From DASQFQ01 sp963805525 (lineage in GTDB: Bacteria; Actinomycetota; Thermoleophilia; Solirubrobacterales; Solirubrobacteraceae): 64,000 nt of DNA. How positions within the stretch are numbered: the stretch's first letter is position 1; each line of letters starts with the position of its first letter. The DNA is taken from NCBI GenBank assembly GCA_963805525.1, contig CAWDUT010000006.1, positions 372,001 through 436,000 of the forward strand. The letters are read 5' to 3'. The notes beneath the pieces are model-generated. The model was not told where the DNA came from, made no database searches, and was given only the letters and a program-made list of their open reading frames with translations. The position numbers and the translations under genes were made by a program. Positions 15,550 through 23,979 of this stretch are shown piece by piece.

Positions 15550-16509
15550 CTAGCCCGACAGCCGCTCGGCCTCGCGCAGCGCCGCGCGCAGGCTGCTCGG
15601 ATCGGCGACGCCGGTGCCCGCGATGTCGAACGCCGTGCCGTGGTCGACGCTGGTGCGGATCACCGGCAGGCCGACGGTGACGTTGACGCCCTCGTCGAGC
15701 CCGAGCACCTTGATCGGGCCGTGGCCCTGGTCGTGGTACATCGCGACGACGAGGTCGAAGTCGCCGCGGACGGCGCGGAAGAACGCCGTGTCGGCCGGCA
15801 GCGGGCCCCGGGCGTCGGTGCCGTCCGCGACCGCGGCGGCGACGGCCGGCTCGATCTTCTCCGCCTCCTCGCCGCGCCCGAAGAGGCCGTTCTCGCCCGC
15901 GTGCGGGTTGATGCCGCAGATCGCGATCCGCGGCGCCTCGATGCCACCGTTGCGGAGCGCCTCGTCGCCGAGCCGGATCACGCGCTCGACGCGCGCGGGC
16001 TCGATCGCCTCGACCGCATCGATCAGCCCGATGTGGGTCGTGACGTGGATCACGCGCAGCTTCGGCGTGGTCAGCATCATCGCGTAGTCCGAGACGCCGG
16101 TGAGCTCGGCGAGCAGCTCGGTGTGACCGGGGTACTTGTGGCCGGCGAGGTGCAGCGCCTCCTTGTTGAGCGGTGCGGTGCAGATGGCGTCGACCTCGCC
16201 CGCGCTCGCCAGCTCGACCGCGCGCTTGATCGCCTGGTAGGCGCCCTCGCCCGCCTGCGCCGAGAGCTCTCCGAACGGGAGCTCCGGATCGATCAGGTCG
16301 AGATCGATGCAGGCGAGCGCGCCGTCGGGCACGGGGTCGTCCGGCCGCTCGACCGCGACGACCTCCACGTCGGCGCCGAGGATCGAGGCGGCGCGGCGGA
16401 GGCGCTCGGCGTCGCCGACCACCACCATGCCCGGGTGCGGATGGGCGCCGACGATGATCTCGGGGCCGATCCCGGCGGCGTCGCCCATCGTCACGGCGAT
16501 GCGGCTCAT
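15550..16509 (-). CDS. pdxA2: PdxA-family dehydrogenase (probably PdxA2, four-carbon acid sugar phosphate)
   Basis: A 319-residue NAD-dependent oxidative decarboxylase of the PdxA family. It begins RIAVTMGDAAGIGPEII and has CTAPLNKEAL near residue 105, VTTHIGL near 150, INPHAGE near 200 and MYHDQGHGPIK near 245. In vitamin B6 synthesis PdxA acts on 4-phosphohydroxythreonine. Here it overlaps a DUF1537 kinase gene by ATGA, the pairing described for PdxA2 proteins that oxidise D-threonate or D-erythronate 4-phosphate to dihydroxyacetone phosphate. I therefore prefer the catabolic role; no other pyridoxine gene is in the window. Confidence 0.85.
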   Translation of the reverse strand: MSRIAVTMGDAAGIGPEIIVGAHPHPGMVVVGDAERLRRAASILGADVEVVAVERPDDPVPDGALACIDLDLIDPELPFGELSAQAGEGAYQAIKRAVELASAGEVDAICTAPLNKEALHLAGHKYPGHTELLAELTGVSDYAMMLTTPKLRVIHVTTHIGLIDAVEAIEPARVERVIRLGDEALRNGGIEAPRIAICGINPHAGENGLFGRGEEAEKIEPAVAAAVADGTDARGPLPADTAFFRAVRGDFDLVVAMYHDQGHGPIKVLGLDEGVNVTVGLPVIRTSVDHGTAFDIAGTGVADPSSLRAALREAERLSG

Positions 16510-17537
16510 GCCTCGCCCCGGATGGCGTCGACCGCGCGGCTGAGCGTGCCCGGGTCGCCGAACGCGCCGGCCTTGGTGACGATGCCGAGGTCGCCCGCCC
16601 GGCCCAGCGGCACGCCCGGCTCGACCTCCCGGATGAGCTCGATCGCGGTCACGCCGACACGGTCGCACACGGCGCGCGCGGTCTCGCCTCCGGTGAGGAC
16701 GAGCCCGCCCGCGTGCTCGACCGCGCGCGCGAGGTCGGCGCCCGCCGCCGCCTCCCCGTAGAGAACCGCGTCCTCGCCGCGGGCCAGCGCCGCGCGCGCC
16801 GCCTCGCCCGCGCCCGGCCCGGCCGGGATGCCGATGACACCAGCCCGCCCGCCCCGCCCGAGCAGCACCTCGAGCTGCGCGGCGGCGGCCTGCGTGCCGA
16901 CGACGACGAGCGCCGGGCCGCCCGGCGCCGCGGCCGGCGGCGCGCCGCCACCTGGCTCCAGCCGCCCGAACAGCGCGCCCGCGAGGCCCGCCGAGCCCGC
17001 CCACACCGCGCCCGCCGGACCGCCCGCTGCGATCCGCGCGAGGTCGTCGTCGTCCTCGGCGTCGCACACGAGCACGCCGGGCTTGTCGAGCGCGCCGTCG
17101 CGCACGTGGATCACCTCGCGCTCGGTCTGCGCCCGCAGCGTCTCGAGCAGGTCCGCGACCACGTCGCCGCCGACCAACTGCCGCCCGCCGACGGTCGTCC
17201 GGCCCTGACCCGGGAACGCGGGCGCCACCACCGCGGTGTCGGAGCCCGCGCCGTCGAGCGCGCCGTCGAGCGCGGCGCCGACGTGCCCGCGCAGCAGCGA
17301 GTCGAGCTTCACGTAGAGCAGCGGCGCTCCCCTGCTTGCGGCGTCGCGTGTGGCCGCGTACGCCGCCCGCGCTCCACCTCGCCGTGTGTCGAGGTCGAGC
17401 GCGAGCACGTCCGCGTCCACGCCCGCATGGGGGCGCAGCGCCACGGCCGCACTGAGGCCGTGGCGCAACGCTTGCGCGGCGCAGTCCGCCGCGCCCGTCA
17501 GGTCGTCAGCGACGATCAGTGCTCGTCGCCCTGGCAC
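16506..17537 (-). CDS. Four-carbon acid sugar kinase (DUF1537 family)
   Basis: ATP-dependent kinase for D-threonate, D-erythronate or a related acid sugar, giving the 4-phosphate used by the adjacent PdxA2. The 343-residue protein shows the DUF1537 N-terminal ALIVADDLTGAADCAAQ, the segment YVKLDSLLRGHVGAAL and the C-terminal nucleotide-binding part VLTGGETARAV and IVTKAGAFGDPGTL. GTG at 17537 lies 3 bases after the upstream acid phosphatase gene, so all three minus-strand genes may be one transcript. No dedicated transporter or aldolase is adjacent. Confidence 0.87.
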   Translation of the reverse strand: MPGRRALIVADDLTGAADCAAQALRHGLSAAVALRPHAGVDADVLALDLDTRRGGARAAYAATRDAASRGAPLLYVKLDSLLRGHVGAALDGALDGAGSDTAVVAPAFPGQGRTTVGGRQLVGGDVVADLLETLRAQTEREVIHVRDGALDKPGVLVCDAEDDDDLARIAAGGPAGAVWAGSAGLAGALFGRLEPGGGAPPAAAPGGPALVVVGTQAAAAQLEVLLGRGGRAGVIGIPAGPGAGEAARAALARGEDAVLYGEAAAGADLARAVEHAGGLVLTGGETARAVCDRVGVTAIELIREVEPGVPLGRAGDLGIVTKAGAFGDPGTLSRAVDAIRGEA

Positions 17538-17540
17538 CGC

Positions 17541-18404
17541 TTACGGCAGGAAGTAGAACGGGTTCGGCAGCTTGAACGCGGCCGCCTCGTGCCCGCCCGA
17601 GAGGTCCGAGTACTGATCGCCGACGCTCGCCACGATCCGGTAGCCGTCGTCCTCGATCGCCTTGCGCGCGCCCGACTTGTAGTCGGTCGTCGTACCGGTG
17701 AAGCCGGTCGGCTTGAGCACGAGCCCGTTGTAGTTCGTGAAGCCCTCGCGCTGGAGGTTGTGCGCCGTGTGGTCGCGCACGGCCTCGCCGCGGCCCGTGA
17801 TGAAGAACGTCGCGATGCCCTTCTTCTGGGCCAGCTTGTACAGCGCGAGCGTCGGCGGGATCGCCGTGCCGATCTCGTCCGTCGCCTCGGCCTTCGAGTT
17901 GTCGCCGTAGGTGAAGTTGTCCTTGTCGATCGCGCTGTAGTTCGACAGCGCGGTCTCGTCGACGTCGAACACGATCGCGCGCTTGCCCTTGCCCTGCTTG
18001 TGGCCGTGCCGCTTGTGCGAGACCCGCGCGAGCTTCACGCCGCGCTTGTGGGCCCCGCGACGCGCGAGCTTGTAGCGGCCGCCGGAGTGCGAGAGCCACT
18101 TCGCCGCAACCGCGTCGACCTTCGCGATCTGCTGCTCGTAGACGCTCGGGCCGGCGACCTTCGGATCGTCGGTGGCGTACGCGCGCAGCACGTTCTCCCA
18201 GTCGCCGGCGTTGTAGGACGTGCTCGAGCCGAGGTAGGGAAGACCGCCGCCGCCGTCCCACAGCTCGACCATCGGGGTGTGCCCGAGCTTCGTGAGGATG
18301 GGGCCGGGCACCGGAACCGTCTGGCCGGTGGTCTGGGCCGAGGCCGCGGTGGGCGCGATCGCCAGGGCGATCGCGGAGATGAGGATGAGCATGAATTTAC
18401 GCAT
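17541..18404 (-). CDS. Secreted HAD-family (class III) acid phosphatase
   Basis: A 287-residue exported phosphatase. The signal peptide is MRKFMLILISAIALAIAPTAASA, with cleavage near ASA-QT. The HAD motif I is IVFDVDETALSNYSA (nucleophile Asp in DVDET), followed by motif II FFITGRGE and a late acidic motif III GDQYSDLSGG. This is the pattern of class IIIB acid phosphatases and outer surface phosphatases. A basic His/Lys-rich stretch (KRHGHKQGKGKR) precedes motif I. ATG at 18404 is chosen because it starts the signal peptide; the upstream ATG at 18491 would put 29 polar residues before it. Confidence 0.87.
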   Translation of the reverse strand: MRKFMLILISAIALAIAPTAASAQTTGQTVPVPGPILTKLGHTPMVELWDGGGGLPYLGSSTSYNAGDWENVLRAYATDDPKVAGPSVYEQQIAKVDAVAAKWLSHSGGRYKLARRGAHKRGVKLARVSHKRHGHKQGKGKRAIVFDVDETALSNYSAIDKDNFTYGDNSKAEATDEIGTAIPPTLALYKLAQKKGIATFFITGRGEAVRDHTAHNLQREGFTNYNGLVLKPTGFTGTTTDYKSGARKAIEDDGYRIVASVGDQYSDLSGGHEAAAFKLPNPFYFLP

Positions 18405-18521
18405 CCGGCACGCGTACCCCCGGGGGAGCACGTTCACCCCCTCGGGGCATGTCACCCGCACGACAACCGGTGGATAGTCGGGACATCTCAACCAGTCCCG
18501 TCCAGTGAAGGAGAAGTCCAG

Positions 18522-19382
18522 ATGGCCGCCAAGCAGTCGCTGTTCTCCACCGACGTCGCCGCGCTGTCCCTGCGCACCCTGGGGGCGAACTCGCGGCTCA
18601 ACCTCGTCGCCCGCACGCTGCTGATGGTCTTCTCGCTCACCACTGCTGCGCTCGCGGTCGTCTACGTCGTGGTGCGATCAAGCGCGATCGTCGACATCCT
18701 CCTCAAGCCGCGCATCCCCGGCGACGAGCTCGCGAGCCGGCTCATCGCGCTCGGCGCGCCCGTGGTGTTCCTCGGCGGGTTCGCGCTCCTCGGCGCGATC
18801 GCCGCCGCCGTGATCCACTCCCGCAGCCTCGACGAGTCGGTCCGCACGCTCGACTCGATCAACCGCCTGCGGCGCGAGGGCGAGGTCGCGGTGTCGGCGC
18901 GCGGGCTGGTCGTGGCCTTCGAGGAGCAGATCGCCACCATCCGCCGCTCGCACAACCTCCTGCTCTGGCTCGGCCGCACGCTCTTCGTCATCAGCCTCGG
19001 CCTGTTCAGCGTCGCGGCGATCAGCGCGCTGTGGCGGGGCGTCGACATCTGGACGCTGGGCATGGGCGTCACCTCGCTCGGCGGCGCGATGTGGACGGCG
19101 GCCAGCCGCGTGCCCGCCAACGTCGCGCACGACGCCGCGAACGTCGTGCAGATCCAGCTGATCGTGACCGCCGCGCACCGCCAGATCAGCCTGCTCGAGA
19201 GCGACGCGTTCGCCGCCCTCAACGCCAAGGAGGCCAGCGTCGAGACCCAGCATGCCGTGGCGCTCGACAACCAGGAGCGGATCGAGCGGGTCATGACGAG
19301 CGCGATCGCGCAGATCGAGACCTACACGGACCCGAAGCCGGTCCACGCGGACAACGTCGTGGCGCTGCGCCCCGCCGCCTGA
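18522..19382 (+). CDS. Membrane protein of unknown function with four hydrophobic segments
   Basis: A 286-residue protein with an SD (aaggagaag) before ATG 18522. Hydrophobic segments are near residues 30-48, 80-100, 150-170 and 178-195. Between the second and third lies a charged helical stretch (RSLDESVRTLDSINRLRREG), and after the fourth a long helical tail rich in Ala, Gln and Glu. I do not recognise the family. It stands alone between the divergent acid phosphatase and the FHA gene. Confidence 0.75.
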   Translation: MAAKQSLFSTDVAALSLRTLGANSRLNLVARTLLMVFSLTTAALAVVYVVVRSSAIVDILLKPRIPGDELASRLIALGAPVVFLGGFALLGAIAAAVIHSRSLDESVRTLDSINRLRREGEVAVSARGLVVAFEEQIATIRRSHNLLLWLGRTLFVISLGLFSVAAISALWRGVDIWTLGMGVTSLGGAMWTAASRVPANVAHDAANVVQIQLIVTAAHRQISLLESDAFAALNAKEASVETQHAVALDNQERIERVMTSAIAQIETYTDPKPVHADNVVALRPAA

Positions 19383-19435
19383 GAAGCCCTGCACCGGTTG
19401 ACATCCGCCGAGCGTCCCGCGACGCTTGCAACGCA

Positions 19436-20125
19436 TTGACCGACCTACCGCTCGCGTTGCACTCGTCCTCCCCCTCCGAGCTGAAGGCCCGGCTCGAGGC
19501 GGACCGTCGCGGGACGCCGTACCTGCTCTACCGCCCGCACGAGGACGAGCAGCGGATCCTCGAGCTCGCCCCGGAGCTGGAGCGCGCGACGATCGGCCGG
19601 CAGGACGCGTGCGACGTCGCGCTGCCGGAGGACCCGTCGGTCTCCCGCGTCCACGCCGTGCTCGACCGCATCGGCGAGGAGTGGACGCTGGTCGACGACG
19701 GCTCCTCGCGCAACGGCTCGTTCGTCAACGGCCAGCGCGTGCACGGCCGCCAGCGGCTGCGCGACGGCGACCTGGTGCGGGTGGGGGACACGCTGATCGC
19801 GTTCCGCGCCGTGCGCGAGCAGGCGCAGCCCGCGTCCGCCGACACGGTGCCGGCGATGCGCTCGCCGATCGTGATCTCGACCGCCCAGCGCCGCGTGCTC
19901 GTCTCGCTGTGCCGGCCGTTCGCCGACGCCGGGTTCGCGGCGCTGCCGTCGAACGCGGACATCGCCGAGGAGCTCTTCCTCAGCGCCGAGACCGTCAAGT
20001 CGCACCTGCACGCGCTCTTCCACGCGTTCGACCTCGACGACGTGCCGCCGCAGCAGAAGCGCGCGCGGCTCGCCTCGACCGCGCTCGAGCAGGGCGTCGT
20101 GACGCTGGTCGACCTGACCGTCTAG
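19436..20125 (+). CDS. FHA-domain protein with C-terminal helical (HTH-like) region
   Basis: The N-terminal half is a forkhead-associated phosphothreonine-binding domain: ATIGRQDACDVALPEDPSVSR, VDDGSSRNGSFVNG and GDLVRVGDTLIAFR. The C-terminal part, LPSNADIAEELFLSAETVKSHLHAL, looks like a small helix-turn-helix of the LuxR or winged type. The protein may be a signal-responsive regulator or scaffold downstream of a Ser/Thr kinase. Start is uncertain: TTG 19436 or TTG 19457, neither with a good SD. The previous gene ends at 19382. The stop overlaps the convergent DUF1203 gene. Confidence 0.78.
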   Translation: MTDLPLALHSSSPSELKARLEADRRGTPYLLYRPHEDEQRILELAPELERATIGRQDACDVALPEDPSVSRVHAVLDRIGEEWTLVDDGSSRNGSFVNGQRVHGRQRLRDGDLVRVGDTLIAFRAVREQAQPASADTVPAMRSPIVISTAQRRVLVSLCRPFADAGFAALPSNADIAEELFLSAETVKSHLHALFHAFDLDDVPPQQKRARLASTALEQGVVTLVDLTV

Positions 20126-20562
20126 GCCCGGTCGACCCGGAACGCGAAACAGCCCGGCCCGGCGAAGTGCACGTGCAGGAACTCGACCTCGGGGTCGGCG
20201 AGCAGCGCCTCGACGCGCTCGCGGAACTGCTCGCCCTCGAGCACGGTCGCGTCGGTCAGCATCGCGTCGGCGTCGTAGGCGCGCACCGACAGGATGCGGC
20301 GCGAGACCTGCTCTGAGACGACGCCGGCCTCGGAGGCGAACGGCTCGCAGCCGTCGGCGTGGACGAAGACCGGGCCGTCGCCCGCATACGGGCTGCGGAC
20401 GAGGAACGGGTCGTAGCCGGCGAGCGCCAGCAGATCGCCGGGCGCGGCGTCGCGCAGGCAGCGCCGGCAGGGCTCGCGGTCTTCGGCCGTCTTGTGCACC
20501 GCGATGGGCGCAGCGGTATCGACCTCGCCGGCGGGGAGCGCGTGGAGGATGAAGGTGCTCAT
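20122..20562 (-). CDS. DUF1203 family protein
   Basis: A 146-residue protein matching the DUF1203 pattern: an early PCRRCLRDAAPGDLLALAGYDPF near residues 32-55, GPVFVHADGCEPF near 63, and a C-terminal ending HVHFAGPGCFAFRVDR. The Cys pair CRRC and the His residues suggest a metal site, but no activity is established for the family. It is transcribed alone, convergent with the FHA gene and divergent from the VOC gene. Confidence 0.85.
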   Translation of the reverse strand: MSTFILHALPAGEVDTAAPIAVHKTAEDREPCRRCLRDAAPGDLLALAGYDPFLVRSPYAGDGPVFVHADGCEPFASEAGVVSEQVSRRILSVRAYDADAMLTDATVLEGEQFRERVEALLADPEVEFLHVHFAGPGCFAFRVDRA

Positions 20563-20615
20563 GGCCCTCCAACGGCGCGCGTGCCGGCGGTGTGAGGCTC
20601 GATTACAGTCGGGCG

Positions 20616-20999
20616 ATGAGCACCCTCGTCACCGGCGTCGACTTCGTGTCGATCCCCACCCAGGACCTCGAGCGCGCCGTCGCGTTCTACGGCGACACGC
20701 TGGGCCTCGAGCGCTCGGTCTACATGCCCGAGCGCAACTTCGCCGAGTTCGAGAACGGCACGGTCACGTTCAACGTGCTCAACCCCGAGCGCATGGGCGT
20801 CGGCGCGTTCACGCCCAACCCGAACTTCCTCGCACTCCACGTCGACGACGTCGCGGCTGCCCGTGCCACGCTCGAGGAGCGCGGCGTCGCGTTCCACGGC
20901 GACATCTTCGACACCGGCGTGTGCCATATGGCGTTCTTCTCCGACCCGGACGGCAACGCGCTGATGCTCCACCACCGCTACGCGCCGCGAGTCCCCTAA
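20616..20999 (+). CDS. VOC-superfamily (glyoxalase/dioxygenase-like) protein
   Basis: A 127-residue vicinal-oxygen-chelate protein. Its two beta-alpha-beta-beta-beta modules begin GVDFVSIPTQDLERAVAFYG and FLALHVDDVAAARATL and end in FFSDPDGNALMLHHRY. Metal ligands of the usual kind (His near residue 78, Glu/His late) are partly present. Substrate unknown; short VOC proteins of this sort include glyoxalases, fosfomycin or bleomycin resistance proteins and dioxygenases. ATG 20616 is preferred over the GTG at 20592. The stop overlaps the convergent peptidase stop. Confidence 0.82.
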   Translation: MSTLVTGVDFVSIPTQDLERAVAFYGDTLGLERSVYMPERNFAEFENGTVTFNVLNPERMGVGAFTPNPNFLALHVDDVAAARATLEERGVAFHGDIFDTGVCHMAFFSDPDGNALMLHHRYAPRVP

Positions 21000-22525
21000 C
21001 GGCGCGGGCGACGGGCCGGCGCGAGCGTCCGCGCAGTCGGCGGCGTGGTCGTCACCGGGTCCGCCTTCCAGTCCGGATGGCCGGGCATCGGCGGGGTCTT
21101 GGTGCCGTAGACCCACGCGCGCAGGAAGCCGCGCAGGTCGCGGTGCGAGACCTGCGAGGCGAGCGCGATGAAGTCGTCCGTCGTCGCCACGCGGTCGCGG
21201 TAGCGCGCCACCCACTCGCGCTCGATGCGCTCGAACGTGCGCGCGCCCACCACCTGCCGGAGCGCGTACAGGACGAGCGCGCCGCCGTGGTAGACCTGCA
21301 GGTCGAAGAGGTGGTCGGAGTCGATCGGGGCCGCGACCGGGCCCGAGTCGTGGCGCCACTGGTCGCTGTGCCGGTAGACGGCGTGCATCAGCTCCTCGAC
21401 CGTGTCGTAGCCCTCCGGATCCGGATAGTCGACGGTGTCGTCGGCGAGGAAGCCCTTCTCCTCGGAATACACGAACTCGTACCAGCTGGCGTGGCCCTCG
21501 TTGAGCCAGATGTCGCTCCAGGTGTAGGGCGCGACGCTGTCGCCGAACCACATGTGCGACAGCTCGTGCAGCAGCGTCGCGTCGCCGTAGCCGACCGGCT
21601 GGTCCTCGAACCAGTAGGTGTCGAGCAGCGAGATCCCCTGCGTCTCGAGCGCGAAGCCGAGGTCGGCGCGGATCACGAGCGAGCCCATCGCGTCGAGCGG
21701 GTAGCGCCCCACGCGCTGCTCCATCCAGTCGATCTGCGACGGGCCGATCGCGAGGCGCGGCAGGATCTCGGCCTCGAGCGAGGGCGGGACGACGTCGCGC
21801 AGCAGGATGCCGGGGCGCCGGCCCGGTGAGGAGAAGTTCAGGTTGCCGACCGCCAGCTGGGTCAGCTCGGTCGCCATCGGGTGGCGCTCCGCGTACAGCC
21901 ACGTCGTGCGCCCCTTGCGCGTCCAGTGCCCGAGCGGCAGGCCGTTGGCGACCGCGGTCGTCCCGGCCGGCACGTCGAAGCGGAACGTGAACGTCGCCTT
22001 GTCGCGCGGGTGGTCGTTGGAGGGGAAGACGTAGTGCTCGCCGTCCGGCTGGCCGGCGGTGGCCGAGCCGTCGGCGTGGATGAAGAACGCGGTCGACGCC
22101 GTGTCGTCGCCCGGCTCGGTGGGGACCGCGACGAAGTGGCTGACGCGGACCACGAACAGCCCGTTCTTGCGCAGCGGGCGGCGCGGCGTGATGACCAGCT
22201 CCTGGCCGTCGCGGCGCCAGCCCGCGCGGGCGCCGTCGACGGTCACGCCGCCGAGGCTCTTGCCCGCGAAGTCGAGGTTGAAGCGCGAGAGCGACTGCGA
22301 CGCGCGCGCGAAGATCGTGACCGTCCCGTCGATCGGCTGCGACGGGGCGCTCGTCGCGTAGCGCAGATCGAGGTCGTAGTGGAGGACGTCGTAGCCGCCG
22401 TTGCCGAGGCCCGGGAACAGGCGGTCCCCGATCCCGGCCGCGCCGGGCGAGGCGCCGCCGGCTGCGTGGGCGGGAGCGGCGAGGGCAAGCACGAACAGCA
22501 CGATCAGCAGTCCACGGATTCGCAT
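20996..22525 (-). CDS. Secreted M1-family metallopeptidase
   Basis: A 509-residue zinc aminopeptidase-like protein with a Sec signal (MRIRGLLIVLFVLALAAPAHA). The N-terminal beta domain starts YDVLHYDLDLRY. The catalytic core has the zinc motif HELSHMWFGD with the third ligand in WLNEGHASWYEF. The protein is shorter than full M1 aminopeptidases and lacks the large C-terminal helical domain, ending soon after LRAWVYGTKTPPMPGHPDW. This is the actinobacterial extracellular M1 type. It is divergent from the LLM oxidoreductase gene, 39 bases apart. Confidence 0.9.
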   Translation of the reverse strand: MRIRGLLIVLFVLALAAPAHAAGGASPGAAGIGDRLFPGLGNGGYDVLHYDLDLRYATSAPSQPIDGTVTIFARASQSLSRFNLDFAGKSLGGVTVDGARAGWRRDGQELVITPRRPLRKNGLFVVRVSHFVAVPTEPGDDTASTAFFIHADGSATAGQPDGEHYVFPSNDHPRDKATFTFRFDVPAGTTAVANGLPLGHWTRKGRTTWLYAERHPMATELTQLAVGNLNFSSPGRRPGILLRDVVPPSLEAEILPRLAIGPSQIDWMEQRVGRYPLDAMGSLVIRADLGFALETQGISLLDTYWFEDQPVGYGDATLLHELSHMWFGDSVAPYTWSDIWLNEGHASWYEFVYSEEKGFLADDTVDYPDPEGYDTVEELMHAVYRHSDQWRHDSGPVAAPIDSDHLFDLQVYHGGALVLYALRQVVGARTFERIEREWVARYRDRVATTDDFIALASQVSHRDLRGFLRAWVYGTKTPPMPGHPDWKADPVTTTPPTARTLAPARRPRR

Positions 22526-22564
22526 GCGCGTGAGCCTACGCCGCCAAGGAGTAGCGTGCCGCCG

Positions 22565-23521
22565 ATGCGCGTACCGATCACGCTCGACCTCCACGTCACG
22601 GCCTTCAACTTCCCGGACGTGCCGCCCGAGCGCCTCTTCGAGCACCTGGCGGAGATGGCCAAGACCGCCGAGGACAGCGGCTTCGGCTCCGTCTCGGTCA
22701 TGGATCACCTGCACCAGATCCCGCCAGTGGGCCCACCGGAGCTCAACATGCTCGAGGGCAACATGGCGCTGGCCGGGATCGCGGCGCGGACGAGCAAGGC
22801 CGACCTCGGCCTGCTCGTCGGCGGAGTGACCTACCGCAACCCGGCGCTGCTGGCCAAGATGTGCACGACGCTCGACGTCATCTCCAGCGGCCGCGCGTGG
22901 TTCGGGATCGGCGCCGCCTGGTTCGAGGCGGAGCACGACGCCTACGGCTTCCGCTTCCCGCCGCTCAAGGAGCGCTTCGAGCACCTCGAGGACACGCTGC
23001 GGATCGCGCGCGCGATGTTCACCGAGGAGCGCGCGACGGTGGAGGGCACGCACCACCGGGTCGACGGCGCCTACAACAACCCGAAGCCGGTGCGCGGGGA
23101 CATCCCGATCCTCATCGGCGGCAGCGGCGAGCGCAAGACGCTGCGGATGGTCGCCCAGTACGGCGACGGCTGCAACGTGTTCGGCGACCCCGAGCGGTTC
23201 CGGTATCTGATGGGCGTGCTCGACCGCCATTGCGAGGACGTCGGGCGCGACCCGTCCGAGATCACGCGCACCACGATGGCGACGGTGGTGGTCACCGAGA
23301 CGCAGGAGGACGCCGAGCGCAAGAAGGCGGCGGCGCTGGAGGCCGGCATGCCGCGCGAGCGGATCGAGGCGGCGTGGATCGGCGACCCCGACACGGTCGT
23401 CGAGCGCGCGCAGGCGTACCGCGACGCCGGCGTCGAGGGGATGACGATCGTCATGCCCGACGCCTACGACCTCGAGGCGGTCGCGCTGACCGGCAAGACC
23501 CTCGGCGCGATGTTCAACTGA
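22565..23521 (+). CDS. LLM-class (probably F420-dependent) oxidoreductase
   Basis: A 318-residue luciferase-like TIM-barrel protein. Features are SGFGSVSVMDHLHQIP near residue 38, GLLVGGVTYRNPALLAKM near 82, RAWFGIGAAWFEAEH near 115 and GGSGERKTLRM near 188. Many actinobacterial members use F420 instead of FMN, which is inferred here. The stop overlaps the ATG of the following membrane gene (TGATG), and a hydrolase follows the same way, so the three form an operon. Confidence 0.87.
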   Translation: MRVPITLDLHVTAFNFPDVPPERLFEHLAEMAKTAEDSGFGSVSVMDHLHQIPPVGPPELNMLEGNMALAGIAARTSKADLGLLVGGVTYRNPALLAKMCTTLDVISSGRAWFGIGAAWFEAEHDAYGFRFPPLKERFEHLEDTLRIARAMFTEERATVEGTHHRVDGAYNNPKPVRGDIPILIGGSGERKTLRMVAQYGDGCNVFGDPERFRYLMGVLDRHCEDVGRDPSEITRTTMATVVVTETQEDAERKKAAALEAGMPRERIEAAWIGDPDTVVERAQAYRDAGVEGMTIVMPDAYDLEAVALTGKTLGAMFN

Positions 23522-23979
23522 TGGCGCTCGCGGTCACGTTCTACGACCTCGTCATCTGGATCCACGTCACCGCCGTGGTGGTCGCGTTCGGTGCGCTGTT
23601 CGCGTATCCGATCTTCCTGGCCGTCAATGCTCGCGCGCCGCTCGCCGAGCGCGCCGCCTTGCACCGCGCGCAGATCGCGTTCAGCCAGCGCGTGACCGGG
23701 CCGGCGATCGGCGTGATCCTGCTCGCCGGCATCTACCTGGCGACCAAGGCGAAGCTATGGGACCAGGCGTGGGTCGGCATCTCGCTGCTGCTCCTGTTCG
23801 TGATCGCCGGCCTCGGCGCGACCCTGCTGCGGAAGGGGGAGGAGCAGCTCGAGGCGACCGCCGCCGGCGGCGACGAGCCCGGCTACGCGTCCGCGCTCGC
23901 GATCGTGCGCAAATGGACGCTGATCACGCTGGTGCTGATCGTCTTCGTGATCTTCCTGATGACGACCAAGCCGTTCTGA
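23521..23979 (+). CDS. DUF2269-like membrane protein
   Basis: A 152-residue protein with four hydrophobic helices: residues 8-30 (WIHVTAVVVAFGALFAYPIF), 58-75, 82-100 and 128-148. The conserved early His (WIHV) and the spacing resemble the DUF2269 / CopD-like group of small membrane proteins, which may bind haem. The assignment is tentative. It sits between the LLM oxidoreductase and an alpha/beta hydrolase with one-base stop/start overlaps on both sides. Confidence 0.7.
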   Translation: MALAVTFYDLVIWIHVTAVVVAFGALFAYPIFLAVNARAPLAERAALHRAQIAFSQRVTGPAIGVILLAGIYLATKAKLWDQAWVGISLLLLFVIAGLGATLLRKGEEQLEATAAGGDEPGYASALAIVRKWTLITLVLIVFVIFLMTTKPF

